A stretch of 64,000 nucleotides of DNA from Fratercula arctica (GCA_947846985.1 CANTUZ010000006.1:48403207-48467206); one strand, 5' to 3'; positions 1 to 14,329 are shown, counted from the first letter of the stretch. A program made the numbers and translations. Notes: generated by a model from the sequence alone, not told the origin.

Positions 1-496
1 CCATCTGTATTAAGCTATTATTCCCATTCAGTTACTATGAAATGCAGTGAAATTAATTCCTTTCTTAATTTTGAGATGCGAGATCACTGCTTCTACTTTC
101 GTTATTTCAAGATTTAAGATGAAAAAGGGGAACCGCAGTGCAGATGTTGCCCGTTGACGCTGCAGACCAGGTAGTGGCGAGCTTTTCTCCTTTGCTCTTT
201 CTGCTGTTCTCCAACTAATCCATCTGAGTAGATGTAAGTAAATACTGATATTTTAGGCTTGCGAAAGTTGAAGAAGCTCTCCTACAAGTGGGACAAGATT
301 TGTCGACTCTAATTCGGTTAGTCAGAGCACAGTACCTGGTGATTCCTGTCTTGTTCCTTGTACAGCATAGTATTCTGACTCAGCTGGTGAAATTGAACAA
401 ATACTGCTAGAATGAAACAAACAAACAAACAACAAATCAGTTCTACTACTGGAATTTTTAAGGGAACTTACTAAAACCATATTCCCTGTCCTCTAT

Positions 497-573
497 AAAA
501 AAAAAAAAACAAAAAAACCAAAAAAAAACAAAACAAAAAAAAAACAAAAAAGGAAAAAAAAAAAAGCAAAACC
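497..573. repeat. A-rich low-complexity tract
   Basis: Runs of 7-13 A separated by single C, CC or GG. A short (AAAC)n tract lies just upstream at 415-436. Confidence 0.85.
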
Positions 574-2257
574 CTGTATTCTTCCAGCCAGTATCTAGCA
601 CTTGTACCTAATTCCAAGCAACTAACTCTACCTTTTAATAAGTGACAGTATTTAGCGTGGTTATCTTAGTAGTGACATGAAAAAGCAGTTTTGCTGTGGT
701 GTTTAGTTGTAGTTTTACTCCAGTGGGTAGCCATATATTAGATTGAATGCATTCGCATTGTTCCTTTGCCCGTTTAAGAATTTACTCTGAAAAGTGAAAT
801 TGGTCTGTGCGAAGGGAATCATCTCCCATCTTTAGTTTATTGCAGTCTTGTCCAAAATAATGAGTCACGGGACAGGATTGGTGCAGCCCTTTTATGGATG
901 AATGTGCAATTTAGAACAAGACAAAGGTGAGAAAAGCGAAAGTCGGAGAGTTCGCTCTGAGCAAACACTAAATGTAACATGTCTTCATTACCCTCTGATA
1001 AACCCTCTTATCTCTGAGCATTGCGTGGAAGGGAAGGATAAAAGATGAACCTAGCCCTCGGTTAAGGAGAAATTTGCATAAAGGTGACAGCAGAGTAAAA
1101 AGGACGACGTTAAATTTGAACTGTAATTACTGCCTCTGTGTCAGAGTTGGAAGGATCATACACTGCACGGAGCTTCTGTAGAAGAAGCAGTCTCGCTACA
1201 GTCCTGCTTTTTGTGTTCTTATTTTCCTTGCCGCATGATGAGCCCACTTGTCTGGGATACCTTACACGTGATGATTGTACTTGGGTGAAAAGACAATTTT
1301 TTCCTTTTTTGTTCACTTATAGTCTTCAAGGAATGTGAGTTTGAAAACTCCAAATGAGCAACAGGTACGAGCTTGCTGTACCTCTTGCTCCATAAAGAAT
1401 TTTCTCTGAATTTAAATTCAGAAGAGTCAGAGGGAAGCAAAGAATGATGTAACCTTGGGACATTACCGCGTGTCACGCGGCTGTCAGTAAAACAAGATCA
1501 GTCTTGTATGGGCACTTGGTATTACACCTTGACCATGGGAATCGTGGCTGAAACCAGGCTTTCTGATAGACAGCTTGACATATGACTTGCTAGGTACTCA
1601 ACAAAAAATCTATAATGTTTGATTTTTTTAATCAGATGCAGCAGTACAGACAGATGCACGCTGTTTGTATTCAGTAATATGCCACTGGAAATGTTGCTGA
1701 AGGATCTCCTGTGAATTAATTTTCCTGGTAATTAATTGTCGGGAAACTTGACTGGGTGAGTTGGGAGAAATTCTTCGTGAGTATTGCATCACCTGGAGGA
1801 GAAGGTTAAAATGTAGAAAGTCCATTAAGCTGCTGACTCATGTTTGTGCCTTCTGAAAATTCCCCCTTCTCCCATCTCTTCATTTTCACAGGCGCATTAA
1901 GATTGGGGGTACTGATTTAAAGCTCAGCAGTAATTTGGATTTGCTTGTGGTGTTAGCAGACAGATTTGTATTTATTTATTATTTTGAGGCACTAAGGAAA
2001 TTGGCTGTGAGCTTTTATATTCAGTATTGTTCTGTCTCCAAGTTTTTCGGTGTGTTCACTGCTATGGTATTATACACCCTTAGTGAATACAAAGATGCTT
2101 ATGAAATGTTAAGGCTGATTGTATTTAATTTCACGTCAAGAAGGGCTCCCTGCCATAGCGTTCAGCTGAGTCATTGTAAATAACCCTCAGTCTTGAACGC
2201 TGGCATAAAGTGTCCTTTTTCTGTGTGTGATGTGAGTGGTTTTGTGTATTTGGAGCC

Positions 2258-2277
2258 TTTTTTTTTTTTTTTTTTTT
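2258..2277. repeat. Poly-T, 20 bp
   Basis: Uninterrupted run of 20 T. No element body recognised next to it. Confidence 0.85.
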
Positions 2278-4139
2278 GTTTATTTTGGAAACAACTGGGC
2301 TTTCAGCTGTTCTGAACTGGCAGAGCAGTTTTGCCTTGCTGCTGCTTGGGCCTGCTAAAGGGGCATGTGAAAATCTCGGCTGAGTGATTCAGTTTGGGAG
2401 GTGCATATCTATGGACCTTAAGTGTTTGGTGATTTTTTTTTTTCTTTAAGTTCATATAAATGCAAAATAAGCATATATTTTTATTACAAAAGCTTGTGCC
2501 TGACTTCAGTTATTGAGCTTTCTTACTAATGTCTTGTGTCACTCTCAATGTTGGACTATATATGGACGAGACTCCTGTAATATCCTTTTAATATTAATAC
2601 TGTTTTGTAATAGTAAAGCTGGCAGGAAGATAAAATTCAGGAAACAATTTGGCCACAATTAAATGGGACGCAAAAGTACAATTCTGACTATTAAATCGGA
2701 TTCTTGTTTAAAACACGTGTGGTAGAAGGATATGACAGTCTTCAGGAAGCATAAAATGCAGTTAACCAGCACCAGCATTTAGTCACTCGCTAATACTGTA
2801 TGTGATTTCTAATTACTTCCGTAGTTTGTCATTGTTGAACACAATCAAATCTAATTGGCCAGAAAATTTTTCTTGGATCGTCATAGTCTATGACTGTGTT
2901 TTTACTGTTATTGTTCCAGCTTCTTTTTCATCACCCCAACCTTTACTGCTTCATTAAGTCTTAAATTAGACTTTGACAATCAGCCTATTTTATTAGAATT
3001 ATCAAAAGCAAGAAATAGACACGGCAAAGTCAAAGGGGAGGCTCCAGCATCATATTTTATTTCATGCTTAGCAGTTCCTTGAGAGTTATCAAAGGCAGGG
3101 ATCCTTTATTTGTAATTAAATACTCCTCACTTTAAAATCATGACTAATAAATGTCAAGTGCAAGAAGAGGCACTATTATTTGGTGAAAGTCCTTGGATAT
3201 GTTTTAGGGTGAAAACGTGTAGGCACGAAGGTTACTGCTTTTTGAAATGTTGCAGGGTTGCTTTCATTACAAAATCCTAAAGTTAACCACTTCAGATAAA
3301 GCTCAAAAATCATTGAAACGTTTGGGGAGCTCTTCTTACCCTACAGGAAGCTCTTGACATTTATGGTAATTAAAAGTGAAGGTATCTATTAAATGCTTAA
3401 CTTGTTCAAATAAACACCAAACTGGCACGCAACCCTGAGAGTTGTATATCTCTTAATTAGAGCTGGTCAAAGCTGTTCACTGAAACTGTTTTCTGGGTTG
3501 GGTGATGGTTGGGTTTTTATGTTTTAATGAGACCCAAAACCTTTGAGGAAACATCAGCATAAATGCTTCAGGAGCAACCTGGTTTGCTCTTCAGAAATTT
3601 CCTCGGGATTTGGCAGATCCAGCCTGGTTGTTGCAGAGCAAGGCTTTGCCATCCCTTCTCCCTTCCGTGCTCTCGTGGATGTGACTTAGAGCACCGATCC
3701 CAAAGCAGACCGTATGCCCTGTGGTTCTTTTTGGTTTTTAATGAAGAATGGGAAGAGAAGACCTTATTTTCGTTCACTTCTCAAAGTCCTACGTTTCTTT
3801 GTGGAGTAGAACCTCGTTTCTCCAGTTGATCCTGGCTCCAGTGCCCCAGCTTGTCTTGATCCTGAATTATCAATATAAAGTATCCAAAGAGAATTGCGTT
3901 TAGGGCCAAATTTTGAAATGTTAGTTTCCTATTGGGCACTATTAGCAAAACATTGTTAGTACAATTTTAAGGGCTGCAGCAATTAGGTCTGACCTGTAGA
4001 GGAAAACATGGTTGTCATCACTTATTTGACTGTCGGTCTGTTTGACTAGAAGTTGCAGAGTCCACCCAAAACATTCCTATTCTGTTTATGCTTGACTATA
4101 ACATTTGAGTGCTTTCCTGCCATACGCTGAGATAGTATC

Positions 4140-4193
4140 TTTTTTTTTCTTTGTTTGGGTTTTTTTTTTGTTTTGTTTTTTTTTTTTTTTTTT
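4140..4193. repeat. T-rich low-complexity tract
   Basis: T runs broken by C, G and GGG, ending in about 22 T before AAAGG. Confidence 0.85.
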
Positions 4194-5025
4194 AAAGGCC
4201 TTTTTTGCTTTCTTTTCTCTTAAAGGAAAAATAGTCTGTGGATTTTGATTTCTGTAACAGTTAAGGATGCATCAAAACTATATCTGGTCGAACTAACGTG
4301 GAACAGGTGCTTTAACTATTGTCTTATATTGTAATAGTGCTGCAATTGAAGCACGACGATAGAAATAGCGTTACAATTGGAAAGGCATTTTATTTCCGGT
4401 GATGAAAGGCTCCCCTACAAAATGCTGGAGTCTCTTCCAGTTTGTAGAGCTTTTTTCCCCATTGGACAGTCCATTTGGTGGGGATGGAAACAACGAGAAT
4501 AAAATACTGGTTAGTAGAGGAAGCCATGGCACTTTCTTAATACTAACAATAACAACAACTACTTTTTGGGTACCATTTTAATTCAGCTTAGAAATTTACT
4601 TCAAAAGATATTACGGAAACATGTTTTTAATGCATTTCATAAAAGATTTTGCAGCATGTGATTGTTCAGATTTGATAACTACAGCATTCTTCCTCCTCTG
4701 TTTGCAAATGCAAGTCTACTCAGCGTACTTTTCCATCCATTGGCTTTTTTTTGTACTTACTTTTCCACACGTGCCCCGGAGAAAAGCATTCAATCCACTG
4801 TTACTCTGAGGTAAACTGGATTTCAGTGTAGTCTGTTTCAAATTAAATGAAATTGTTTATTAGTTTTGCAGTTCTGGAGAGCAGAGGCACCCTTGGGTTT
4901 TTATTGAGCTGATGAGGGATATGTTAGTCTGTACATCCAGAGAGGACTGATGCTAATTGGGCTTTTCACTTTGATAAAGTCCTTGATTTCAGTGATGATA
5001 CACAGGTAAGCCGCATCTTTTAATT

Positions 5026-5058
5026 AAAAAAAAAAAAAAATAAAAAAAAAAAATAAAA
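5026..5058. repeat. A-rich tract
   Basis: Two long A runs separated by single T. A further G7A14 run lies at 5573-5593. Confidence 0.8.
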
Positions 5059-8000
5059 TCTGACGCTGGAATTACCTAATTGTTAAGCAGTTTATGTATG
5101 CAAGTATGCTCTCCTGTGGTAAGCCATTTTATTGAATGCTGCCCCCGGTTCTAAATTTTGACAAATTTTATTTAAGGCTATTGTTTTTTCTAATACACTG
5201 TTCTTTCATCACGTCATGTATTTTGGCAGGGTTGGCGGTGTGACACAATGGCAGAGCTCTGGCTGTGGTATGTGCGGTTGGGTACATTTTGAAGTTGGTT
5301 TTGGTAACAGCACTTGAGCGGCACCCGACTCTTCTGGTAGCATCCAGCGTGCTGTGGAGTAAGAGGCTGTTTGACTAATGATGGTTATGTGATTTAGGCC
5401 GAGGTACTTGTATAGCCGCTGAACATCAGGTAGTAAAGGATGAGTGGTTCTCATTCTGAAGGGTCTCTATCAGATTGTAGCAACTGCACGATTTGTGCTT
5501 GTTGCAACAGTGAGATGCTGATTAATTGAGACTGAGCTGCAGAAGTTTAGTCGCTCTAGACTTGTTCAATAAGGGGGGGAAAAAAAAAAAAAAGGCAAAA
5601 CTCCCCAGACTTTACGGTGATGGGGGTACCCCTGAGTGCCCTGAGCTGCAAAGGCATATTCCTTCGCTCAGCATTGCAATAGTGCTGTAACAAGTGAACA
5701 TGAAAAGCGTAAAACCAAACACATCTCAGTTGCCTCCTCTCGAAAAAATCAGACTCTCTTAATCATCATGACTAGCCTAACATCCAGGAAGAATAATTTA
5801 ATAAATAGCTAAAACACCTGTAATCCTCTAAATATTTGTCATATTGCAGCTGGGGTTTCTACCCAGATTCTTCACCTACTGAATAATTTACATATAAATT
5901 TCCTTACTGTTTTGCCTGGAGGTGAGGATAGCCAAATGTCAGTAAAAACATGAGGTTACGTTCAAGTAATCTCAATCATGCAAGTCCTCGTGATTGCTTC
6001 ACTTCAAGGGAAATAGGAGAGTCCTAAAGCAGAATTTCAGAGAATGTTTATTGAAGACCGTGAAATTCTGAAGTCAACTTAAAGCCCCCGGCACACTTCA
6101 TGTAAGCACCACTGCCGTTGACTTTTGTGGAAGTTCCGGCATCCTGGCGACTCCAAAGATCACATTCCCGTGGTCGCAGAGATGACTCAATGTGTGCTGC
6201 TGTGCATGAACATTTAGTGTCAAAACAATCAATTATTCAGCAGGTGTGGGCTATAGTAGAATGATCTCATTTGACACAGAAGTTGGATAATGTGTAGAAG
6301 AGTAGGAGATGGATGGGATAAGAGCTTGTTGGAGTAATACTTTCCATTTGCTGGAGCTTAATTTAGTTGAGGAGGTGAACAGTATTTTTAAAAGAACTTT
6401 TTGATGCATACGTGTTGCTACTTTTGTTATTCTTTAATTGCAGTTACATTTTCATTAATGAGAACTGAAAAGTGCCACCACGTCTTCCTATTTTCTTCCG
6501 TTTTTATGTAACCTGAAAGAAACAGGGAGTTTAAAAGGTTGAGTGTGAGACATGTTGGCTCAGCTCCTCCTGAGAGCTTAATAGGACCCTCAGCAGAAAC
6601 CTGTGCTGGAAGCTTAATATAAATATTTTATAGAGAATCTGAGTAATATTTAAGGGACAAAAGTTGGTTAAACAGCATCAGCAGTTTCAAACTGTAGAAG
6701 GCAGACAATAAATTGCACTGTTTACAGTGACGGATTTGTATGAAGTCACACATGAATCTAGAGTTTTAAGATGATGCTGTATTACTGTACATTAATACAC
6801 AAGTATGTGCTAGTGATGCTGTTGTACTACATCTTATCACATAAAACAGTCCTGTGCAGAGTCTGTTTTACTTGTAGCACATGAGTGTTCCCAGTTGAAG
6901 GCTTTTTCCATGGGAGTGGTTGCTGTACTTGTCAGTTGTCTTCTCTTCTGTAGTGGATTTTGACTTCCAAGTTGTTTTTGTTTCCCACTGTCCTTCACAC
7001 TTCTCTTTCTCCTCCCCTTCCTCCTCCAATGCTTAAAAATCCCAACAGTTTCAAAACGGAGAAATGTTTTCATTTGAAGTTTCAAATATCAGCTGCTCAG
7101 GTCAGAAACACTTCATCCGTCTTTGATATTGATTCAGCTTTCTGTAGTATATGTGTGTATTAAATATAAGGTGGTGTACTTTTTTCTTCTGGTTCAATAT
7201 GCTCTCTTCAAGCTTTCATTCAGCTGCTTTCCTGTTTTTCTGTCACTTCTTTCTCGCCAGAGAGTACTGGCAAGAAGGCAACAGCAGCTTCCATTTTATC
7301 CCCAGTGACGTCGATTTAGGACACAGAACAATGCATGGATTAAATAATAATAAATATTTCTGTATTTGAAGTTCATAGCTGTTCAGTGCTTGACTTTGCA
7401 ATATTAATGCATTTTTGTTGTTGTCCAATTTCCTAGACGGGCTGACTAATTCCAATCAATCACACAATCGTAGTGGTGCCCACGTTGTTGCCCAGCGTCT
7501 AGCAGTGTGCCTGGAAGCTGCAGATCTGTAAGCAGACCCTTCCTGTTATCTTTGAAAGAGCAAGACCACTAGTAGTTTGTCATGTCAACATTAGATAAGG
7601 ATGAGGGATGCGCAGCCTGCTAGCGTGGTTCGCGTATGCCTCTAGGTGAGCAAAAGGAACTTATGGTTTGGAGTATTTTAGGCTCTGTGGTAGGGTTTTT
7701 GGAGAACGTTGCTGACCGTAAGCGTCGCTGCTTTCCGTGTCCATTTCTGCTCTCTTCTTTGGACTCTCCAAAGGCCTCTTCTCCCCAACCCTCCTGGTCC
7801 CAGGCTGCCACTGTTGCGCTATGGACTCCCATTTCCTTAAAAGTAGGCACGCTGTGGTAAGATGTCACATTTGTTATCGGTGAATTAATGAAATCACCTG
7901 TCAGAAACATCAGCTCTTGGAGTAAGAAATTCAGAATTTTAAACCACAGAATAAAAATCTGGGAGTTACAGGTGTGTGGAACCAGATGCCGGGCAGTGAC

Positions 8001-9532
8001 AAGTTTGTCAATCCAACATGTAGACAGTGCTGTCTAGAATGACTGCTAGCCATGGAAGCTGCGTGAAAACAGCAGTTATTTTTTTCTATTCTTTTCCATT
8101 CTGTCTTGTTGCCGGTTCTTCTTTTAGTGTCCAATGCTCAGGACCTGCATTGCTGTGACATTTTTATTATTTTTCTGGTACAGTTACGAGCATAACCGTT
8201 TACCATGCACGTTCTTCTATGTCTAGAAAAGTAACTCTAAGAGGATGGAGGAGGAACTCCTAACAGCAAATCCTTTCTGTAGTAGGTTAATGTATGAATT
8301 AATAGTAAGGGCAGAAGGAGAATCGTATGGGAATTGCATTGGTGTTGCAATTGAAAATATTTTAACGCCTGAAGACCTATTTTAAATGACTGATGTTTTA
8401 TCTTTTTTCTACATACTTATTTTTACCCTTCAGAAGATGGAAAGAATCAGGTATCCTCCTTTTCCACAATGAATAAAGTTATTTCTGTGTTTGAAATAAA
8501 CAGCCAGTCACCAAAGCTGGAGGCGGTTTTTCTTCTGAGTGATTTTCAAATAATTAATTAATTCAGTCATACGCAGAATAGTCTTGTTCTAAAATTGTTC
8601 TGATTTTTGTATGTCTGCTGGTGAGGTTTTCTGTATATGAACCTTGAAACAAATTTCAAAGGTATCAATTTTCACAGCCGTATTTATCAGTTTGGCAGCA
8701 GTTCATTCTGAGCTTGATGCTAAACCTGATTATTGTAAGTTATTAACTATGGGTACTGTAAATAACCCCAGTCTGCCCAGCTCTGCGAGCAAAGTGGTGT
8801 GAGGCTCCCAGAGTGGTGCTGCTACATATATTTGTGACGTATGCTACTGTTCAGAAATTAACATTATTTTCCTATTTTCTAGAAAAAGAATGCTGTTTGG
8901 TGGAGAGTGTGATTTTAAGCAGTATTCCTATCTTGTGAAGAAAATTATTGAGCATCTGGACTGCCTAGTATTTACTTTTTATTTTTCAAAAAGGGACTGT
9001 TTCTGTTCTCAGATCCTTAAAATCAAGCCCTCAGCTGAAAAACATGTAGAAAGAACTGGTTATTCTTGGCATTTAAAGTAACGTTTAGAGGCTCCAGCTG
9101 TAGCCTGGCACCTTTGCACGCTAACAACCCCGTCTTCCAACCCAGCCCCTGCCCCAAAGAGCTTAAAATGCAGTTTAACGGCAGCGAGTGTAGCTGGAGG
9201 AGCAGAAGTTAAGAGCGAAGTAGCTGTGCCTGGCACAGCGAGCAGGACCCGCAGCTGCTTATCTGTTGTCAAGTGTGTATTGGGCACTGTAGCCAAAAGA
9301 GAGTCTTTTTGGAGCAAAATTCCATGTACTTGTGTACAGCTCCATTCCCATACGTTAGCTGGCTTCTGAGAAGCGATAGGGTGAGGCAGAGGCACGCGCT
9401 GGCTGAAAGGTGGGGCATTAAAATCAACAAATTTACAGTGTAAATTCACAAATGTGCCAGCAGCCGAGCCATTCCTGCTGGATAGAGTTAGGAATGAGAG
9501 TACCAGCCTAGAAATCTCCTGAAAACAGGTGT

Positions 9533-9577
9533 AAAAAAAATAAAAACAAAAAAACCCCAAACAAACAAACAAAAAAA
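9533..9577. repeat. A-rich (AAAC)-like tract
   Basis: A runs with interspersed C, including ACAAACAAACAAAC. Similar A-rich DNA lies at 10096-10118. Confidence 0.8.
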
Positions 9578-12448
9578 TCATTTATGATCCCATTAAAAAA
9601 GCCAAGGCTTGAACTTTAGCAGACAAGAAAAAAAAAATCTAACAGGGAGAGAGGAAGAAGGTGAGGTAGAGGAGGAGAGATGCCGTGGGTGTCCTACCCG
9701 AGGGAGGATCTTCCTCCTGTGTGCAGAGACCCTGACCGTGGGGCTGCAGGAACCCAGCTTTCATTGCTCGCTCCGTGTGTCTGCAGAAGGTTAGATCACA
9801 CGTGCGGTGCATGTTAGTGGCCCCTGGAGATTTCTGTATTGATCTGTTTCTTAATAGCGCGTAATAGGCAATCAGAGCTTTCCTGATCTTTTCACAGATG
9901 TATTATCAGCGAGAGTCTTAAATCACAGCCCTGCTAGTAGTTGTGTCTGCCCCGTCCTCCACCAACACTAGAGTAGCTTTTATTTCCGCGGAGACTATTC
10001 CATACTTACCCAGTGGAGAGTTAAGCTCTATGTTTGGAATGGTAAGCGACCTTTCCATGGCTTTTCAACAGGGCAAGATGATACATCTACATTTAAAAAA
10101 AAAAAAATAAAAAAATTCAAAATTAAATCCGTACAGGTCCTAGATTTATGTATTTTTTAGTCTATATTTTTTCTTCCAGCATGAAAAAGAATGTTGGGTT
10201 GGCATTGTTAGCCAAGATGTGTGTTCTGCCCTGATACGGCTTTGCTCTCATTTATAAGTCTCTTTTGTGGAATGGTTTGGGATGTGATTTTTGGTTTGGA
10301 TGCTGAGCTAAGCAGGTCTTTGCAATTCTGATGTCACCTCTGTTCCACCTATTGGAACATTGATTTTTAGCAATGTATGCTCTTAAATCAATATGATCTT
10401 TATTGGTACTTGTTGGTGACACAGTTAATTCTGGCAGCAGCAACTGCAAACATACATTGCAGTAGTGCAATGGGTTTAATTAGCAACCAAGCAAACGAGA
10501 CTTCAGAATTAGTTATTGCTGGTTGACACCAAGAGCTACAAGAATTCATAATCGCTGCCGTAAAACAGATATTTTATCCTTTGCCTTTGAGAGTATTTAA
10601 TTGATAGCGCAGGCTAATGGAAATTTGTGTAATTGTGTTACTGTCAGTGTTGTGTGTAAGTACTCATTGTGCAAACTGGTTATTCGTGACCTGATTTTGC
10701 ATTTGGCAACATCACAAGTTGCACTACCAGAATAGTGCAATAGAAACGATAGCATAAAATTTAACTTACAGCACTAATATAGGTTTATCTCTGCGTGTCA
10801 TCTCTTGGCTATTCGTTTTTTTCTTCCTTTTTTCTAGTAAAGGCCTAGTTATGGCTTTTCCTTGTGTTGTTTCTTTAATAATTAAAAAAAAAAAAAGAAA
10901 AAGAAAAAGCCATTGTGGAGAAAACTCATTTAAATTTGCTCAGGAAGCAGGAGAATTGCAGGCTATTTTGGATATTTTGAGTAAAATGTTTAACGTTTTA
11001 TTTATATCTAGTATAATAAATATGCTGACCAATAATAAGTCAGCAAAACTCAGTGTGGCTGGAGTGTTCAGAATGAATCAGCTCCTGTTTTTCCCCTCTG
11101 ATCTTGGACAGGTGGTGGGCCACTAGCGCTGCAGTTTGCCAGGTGGTTATCCCTGTGCCGGGGTTGTCCAAGGAAGATGAAAACCAGACGGTGACGATGG
11201 ACCGAAGCAGAATGGTCCAAAGCAGCTCTCTGGGCAGGGGGAAGGGTAGGTCTGAGGTGTAGGTCCCACATCCGTGGTGTGTCCTGACCATGAAACTGCA
11301 GGCAGAATCAGGTGGGAACCATAAATCTTCTCTCCTGTTGGATTAGGGGCATTGAGTGCTCCTGATCCTATGTAGTGAGGAAGAGGAGGGTGAACTCCCA
11401 TGTTGGGGCTGCCTCCCTGGAGGGGTGCTTCGCCAGTTGTGATGAAAGCAGGGAAGAAGAGGAGGCTCTTTTCCCTGCCCATCCCCTTTGCGAAAACACA
11501 GGATGACTTAAATGCGGTGTCTCCTGAAGGATTAGATGAGGTAGCACAATTTAGGGCTGGGCAGAAATACCTGACGTAATTCAGGATAAGCTGGCTTGAG
11601 CGCAGTCTGGTTTCATTAGCGCACGGCTCTGAGTTACTGCAGTACGTGCAACATGCCTGAACGAGCTCATCGATTACCACTTTGTGCGTCTCCACGCCAC
11701 AAAACATTTTGCTGTATAAAAACGTATTGGAAACTGCCTCCGCGCTCTTTGTCAGCACTGAGGCCGAATCACCTTTTCCTGAGCTCATGAGCCCTCTGTG
11801 TTCCCTGGGACACAGGAGGAGGTTTTACACTTGCAAGTGCCCAAAGTCACCTTCACCCACAGAGCCCCCTGCGGCTGCTGCTGAAGCCCCCGAGCTCTGT
11901 GTGTCCCAGGGCCGGGGGGCAAAACTGGCGGATGAAGACTGAAGGTTTTGTAGTGGTGACCGTGTGTAAAACGGCAGCTCAGCCTTTGCCCATGAGCCAA
12001 GAATAGTTTTCATTTTTAAAATTGGCTGGCTCTGCGCTGGGGCAAGGTGGAAAGGTATAGTCTAGTTTTTTATTCCTTACTTAAAAACAACCTGGGCCTC
12101 CATTATGGTGTATTTCCATTGGAATTATATATATATCTCTCTATTTTTTTTTTTTAATGGCCAATTTATCAACTCTGCTGATATAAGGAATTTAATAAAA
12201 ATGCTGACAGGTAATTATCTATAGTCGTACTATAATAAACTGTGTTTTGGTGAGGTTTATAACTTAGCAGTTGCAAAATACAACAAATTATTACATTAGA
12301 TGAAAATAGTTGTAAAATCCGGAAATTGACTTTTTGCTATTTTTTATGATTTAATGTATTTATGTGTAGAGACACATGTCGTCTTTTCACAACTGGAAGG
12401 AATCTTGGTGAGGATACAGGTAAAAACATAGTATATATTATCTGACTC

Positions 12449-12550
12449 TTTTTTTTTTTTTTTTTTTCTTGCCAAGGGAGAAAATACAAATAATTTTGAA
12501 GATGAACCTGTTGGTTTTGTTCTATCACTGAAAAAAAAAAAAAAAAAAAA
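12449..12550. repeat. Inverted homopolymers: T19 ... A20
   Basis: T19 at 12449-12467 and A20 at 12531-12550 flank 63 bp of ordinary sequence. Together they form a long inverted pair. Confidence 0.8.
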
Positions 12551-14329
12551 GCCTTTCCTCTCATTTCCTTCTTGTGACTGAATATACTGATTGGATGAAC
12601 CTTCCTTCTCCTTAAAGGAGATAACCTTAAAGACAAAATAAGTAGTGTGTGCCCACTAAACGTGATAAACTGATACTACTTTCTTGATATCATTTCAGAG
12701 GACACATTCCAAAACTTGTTAAAATGGGCAGAAATTCTGCAAAATTCAGTGCATTTTTGGACCAAGCTGGAAGTGAAATGTATTACTGAGTGTAGCGTTA
12801 TAAATTATGTCGTTCTCTTTGAGAATATTGCCCTACCTTGGTCATCTTGTGTTACGCACCCCAGTCGTGCTGCTTTGAAATACTGCAGCGGGCCTTATTA
12901 TTGGCTTGTGGTGGGCTAAACCAGCAAATATTTCTTTTATCTCTGTATCAAAGACTAGATTGTGGCTTTAACGTTGACAAGAAGCACTTGGAGGCAGAAA
13001 CTGACCTTTTGAAATTGGTAGAAAAGAGCCCCCAGGGAATCCCATTAGGAGCAGGGAAGGTAGATAACAGCTTCTTCCACCCAAAAAAGATACAGTCTTC
13101 TACTGCTTGTTATTAGGGGACTCTGTAACTGAACCCAGTTTCTTTGGCCTTCTCTTTCAATTCAAGGCAAACCTCTTTGTCCTTTAAGTGGTAGATATTT
13201 AGTTATTTTTCTCTGACTATTTAAAGGCAAACCGTTGAATTTCTTATCTCAAAGACAAAGCGTAGTGCCATCGTAGGATCCCTGTTTCTCTCCGTGTAGT
13301 GACTTCTACTGGCTCTTCCTTCTTCCAGTCCTTTGTTGAGGACCAAAGATGCAGAGTGGATCCGTTGGGTGCCACAAGGGTTGGTGGTAGCACTGAAATT
13401 GCTTGTTGCATCCCAGCTGCAACCTGGCACTGGCCAGAGCAGTGTATCCATCAAACTGCGTGTGCTGCTGAGATTTGAATTGCGTGTATTGATTTTATAT
13501 ATGTATAATATAAATATATGCTGCTCTACCCATAATACAAGAAGATGTAAGAAGTATTATGACTAGATGCTTTCTGGAAGTTTGGGTGGAAAGAATTGGA
13601 TGGAGGAGATGGATTTGATTGTTTTAAGAGTGTTTAGAAACTTCTAATGGTATTTTCCGCAACGTTTGATTCTTCCTTAATTGGCCACATTTTCCTGACT
13701 GTGAGATTGGGGGATCCTTGGAAATGCTTGCTTCTTTTCCAGGTTTAATCTATCATATCTTTAGGTCTTTGAACTTAACTTTGAAATGATCAAATAGGAA
13801 AATTTATATCATTGCCTGTAGGGATGAGCTGGTCATTTTCGGTAGCAAGACTGGAGATTTGTTGTATTTGTTTTGCCTGATAAAAACGCATGAACTTTGG
13901 GAGACCTCATGAAAATTAAGAAGATGCAATAATTTCTCGTGTCATCCCATGGTCTGAGAACTTGATAGTGATTGTAACGTTCTCTTGTATTTCCTCAGGG
14001 TTTCTGATTTGAGAGCTTACAGATGTGGCAATTGTGAATCCAAGGTTGAAGTTTCATAAGAAATATTGGATCTACCCCCAACTTCCAGTCTTTTAGTAAA
14101 TAAAGTAATGACAGCACAAAGGAAGGAGAGCCTTCCAATATTTATTATTTCATCTGATTGCAAGTCAGAGACCTTGCCGTACATCTTTAAAAGAGTACCA
14201 AGAATGAAAACAGTATTGAAATAGCATTATTTGGATAACATTTTAATTACTTCAAACATTGCAATAAAAAACGAATTTTCTTAGGTTTGGGGGTAGTAAC
14301 TTTAGATTATTGGAGTAGTTCATGAAGTT

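Noticed and set aside
1893..2183. Open frame after a good acceptor (CATTTTCACAG|)
   Set aside because: The peptide is F/Y/V-rich as expected from T-rich DNA, and it matches nothing I recognise.
4872..5005. Acceptor (TAGTTTTGCAG|) and donor (ACACAG|GTAAGC) bracketing 134 bp
   Set aside because: All three frames contain stops. At best it is a noncoding-RNA exon, without support.
5209..5454. 81-codon minus-strand frame
   Set aside because: It looked moderately protein-like but has no start context, splice sites or homology I could name.
9060..9581. 173-codon minus-strand frame
   Set aside because: It starts in an A-rich low-complexity tract (giving an F-rich N-terminus) and shows no recognisable domain.
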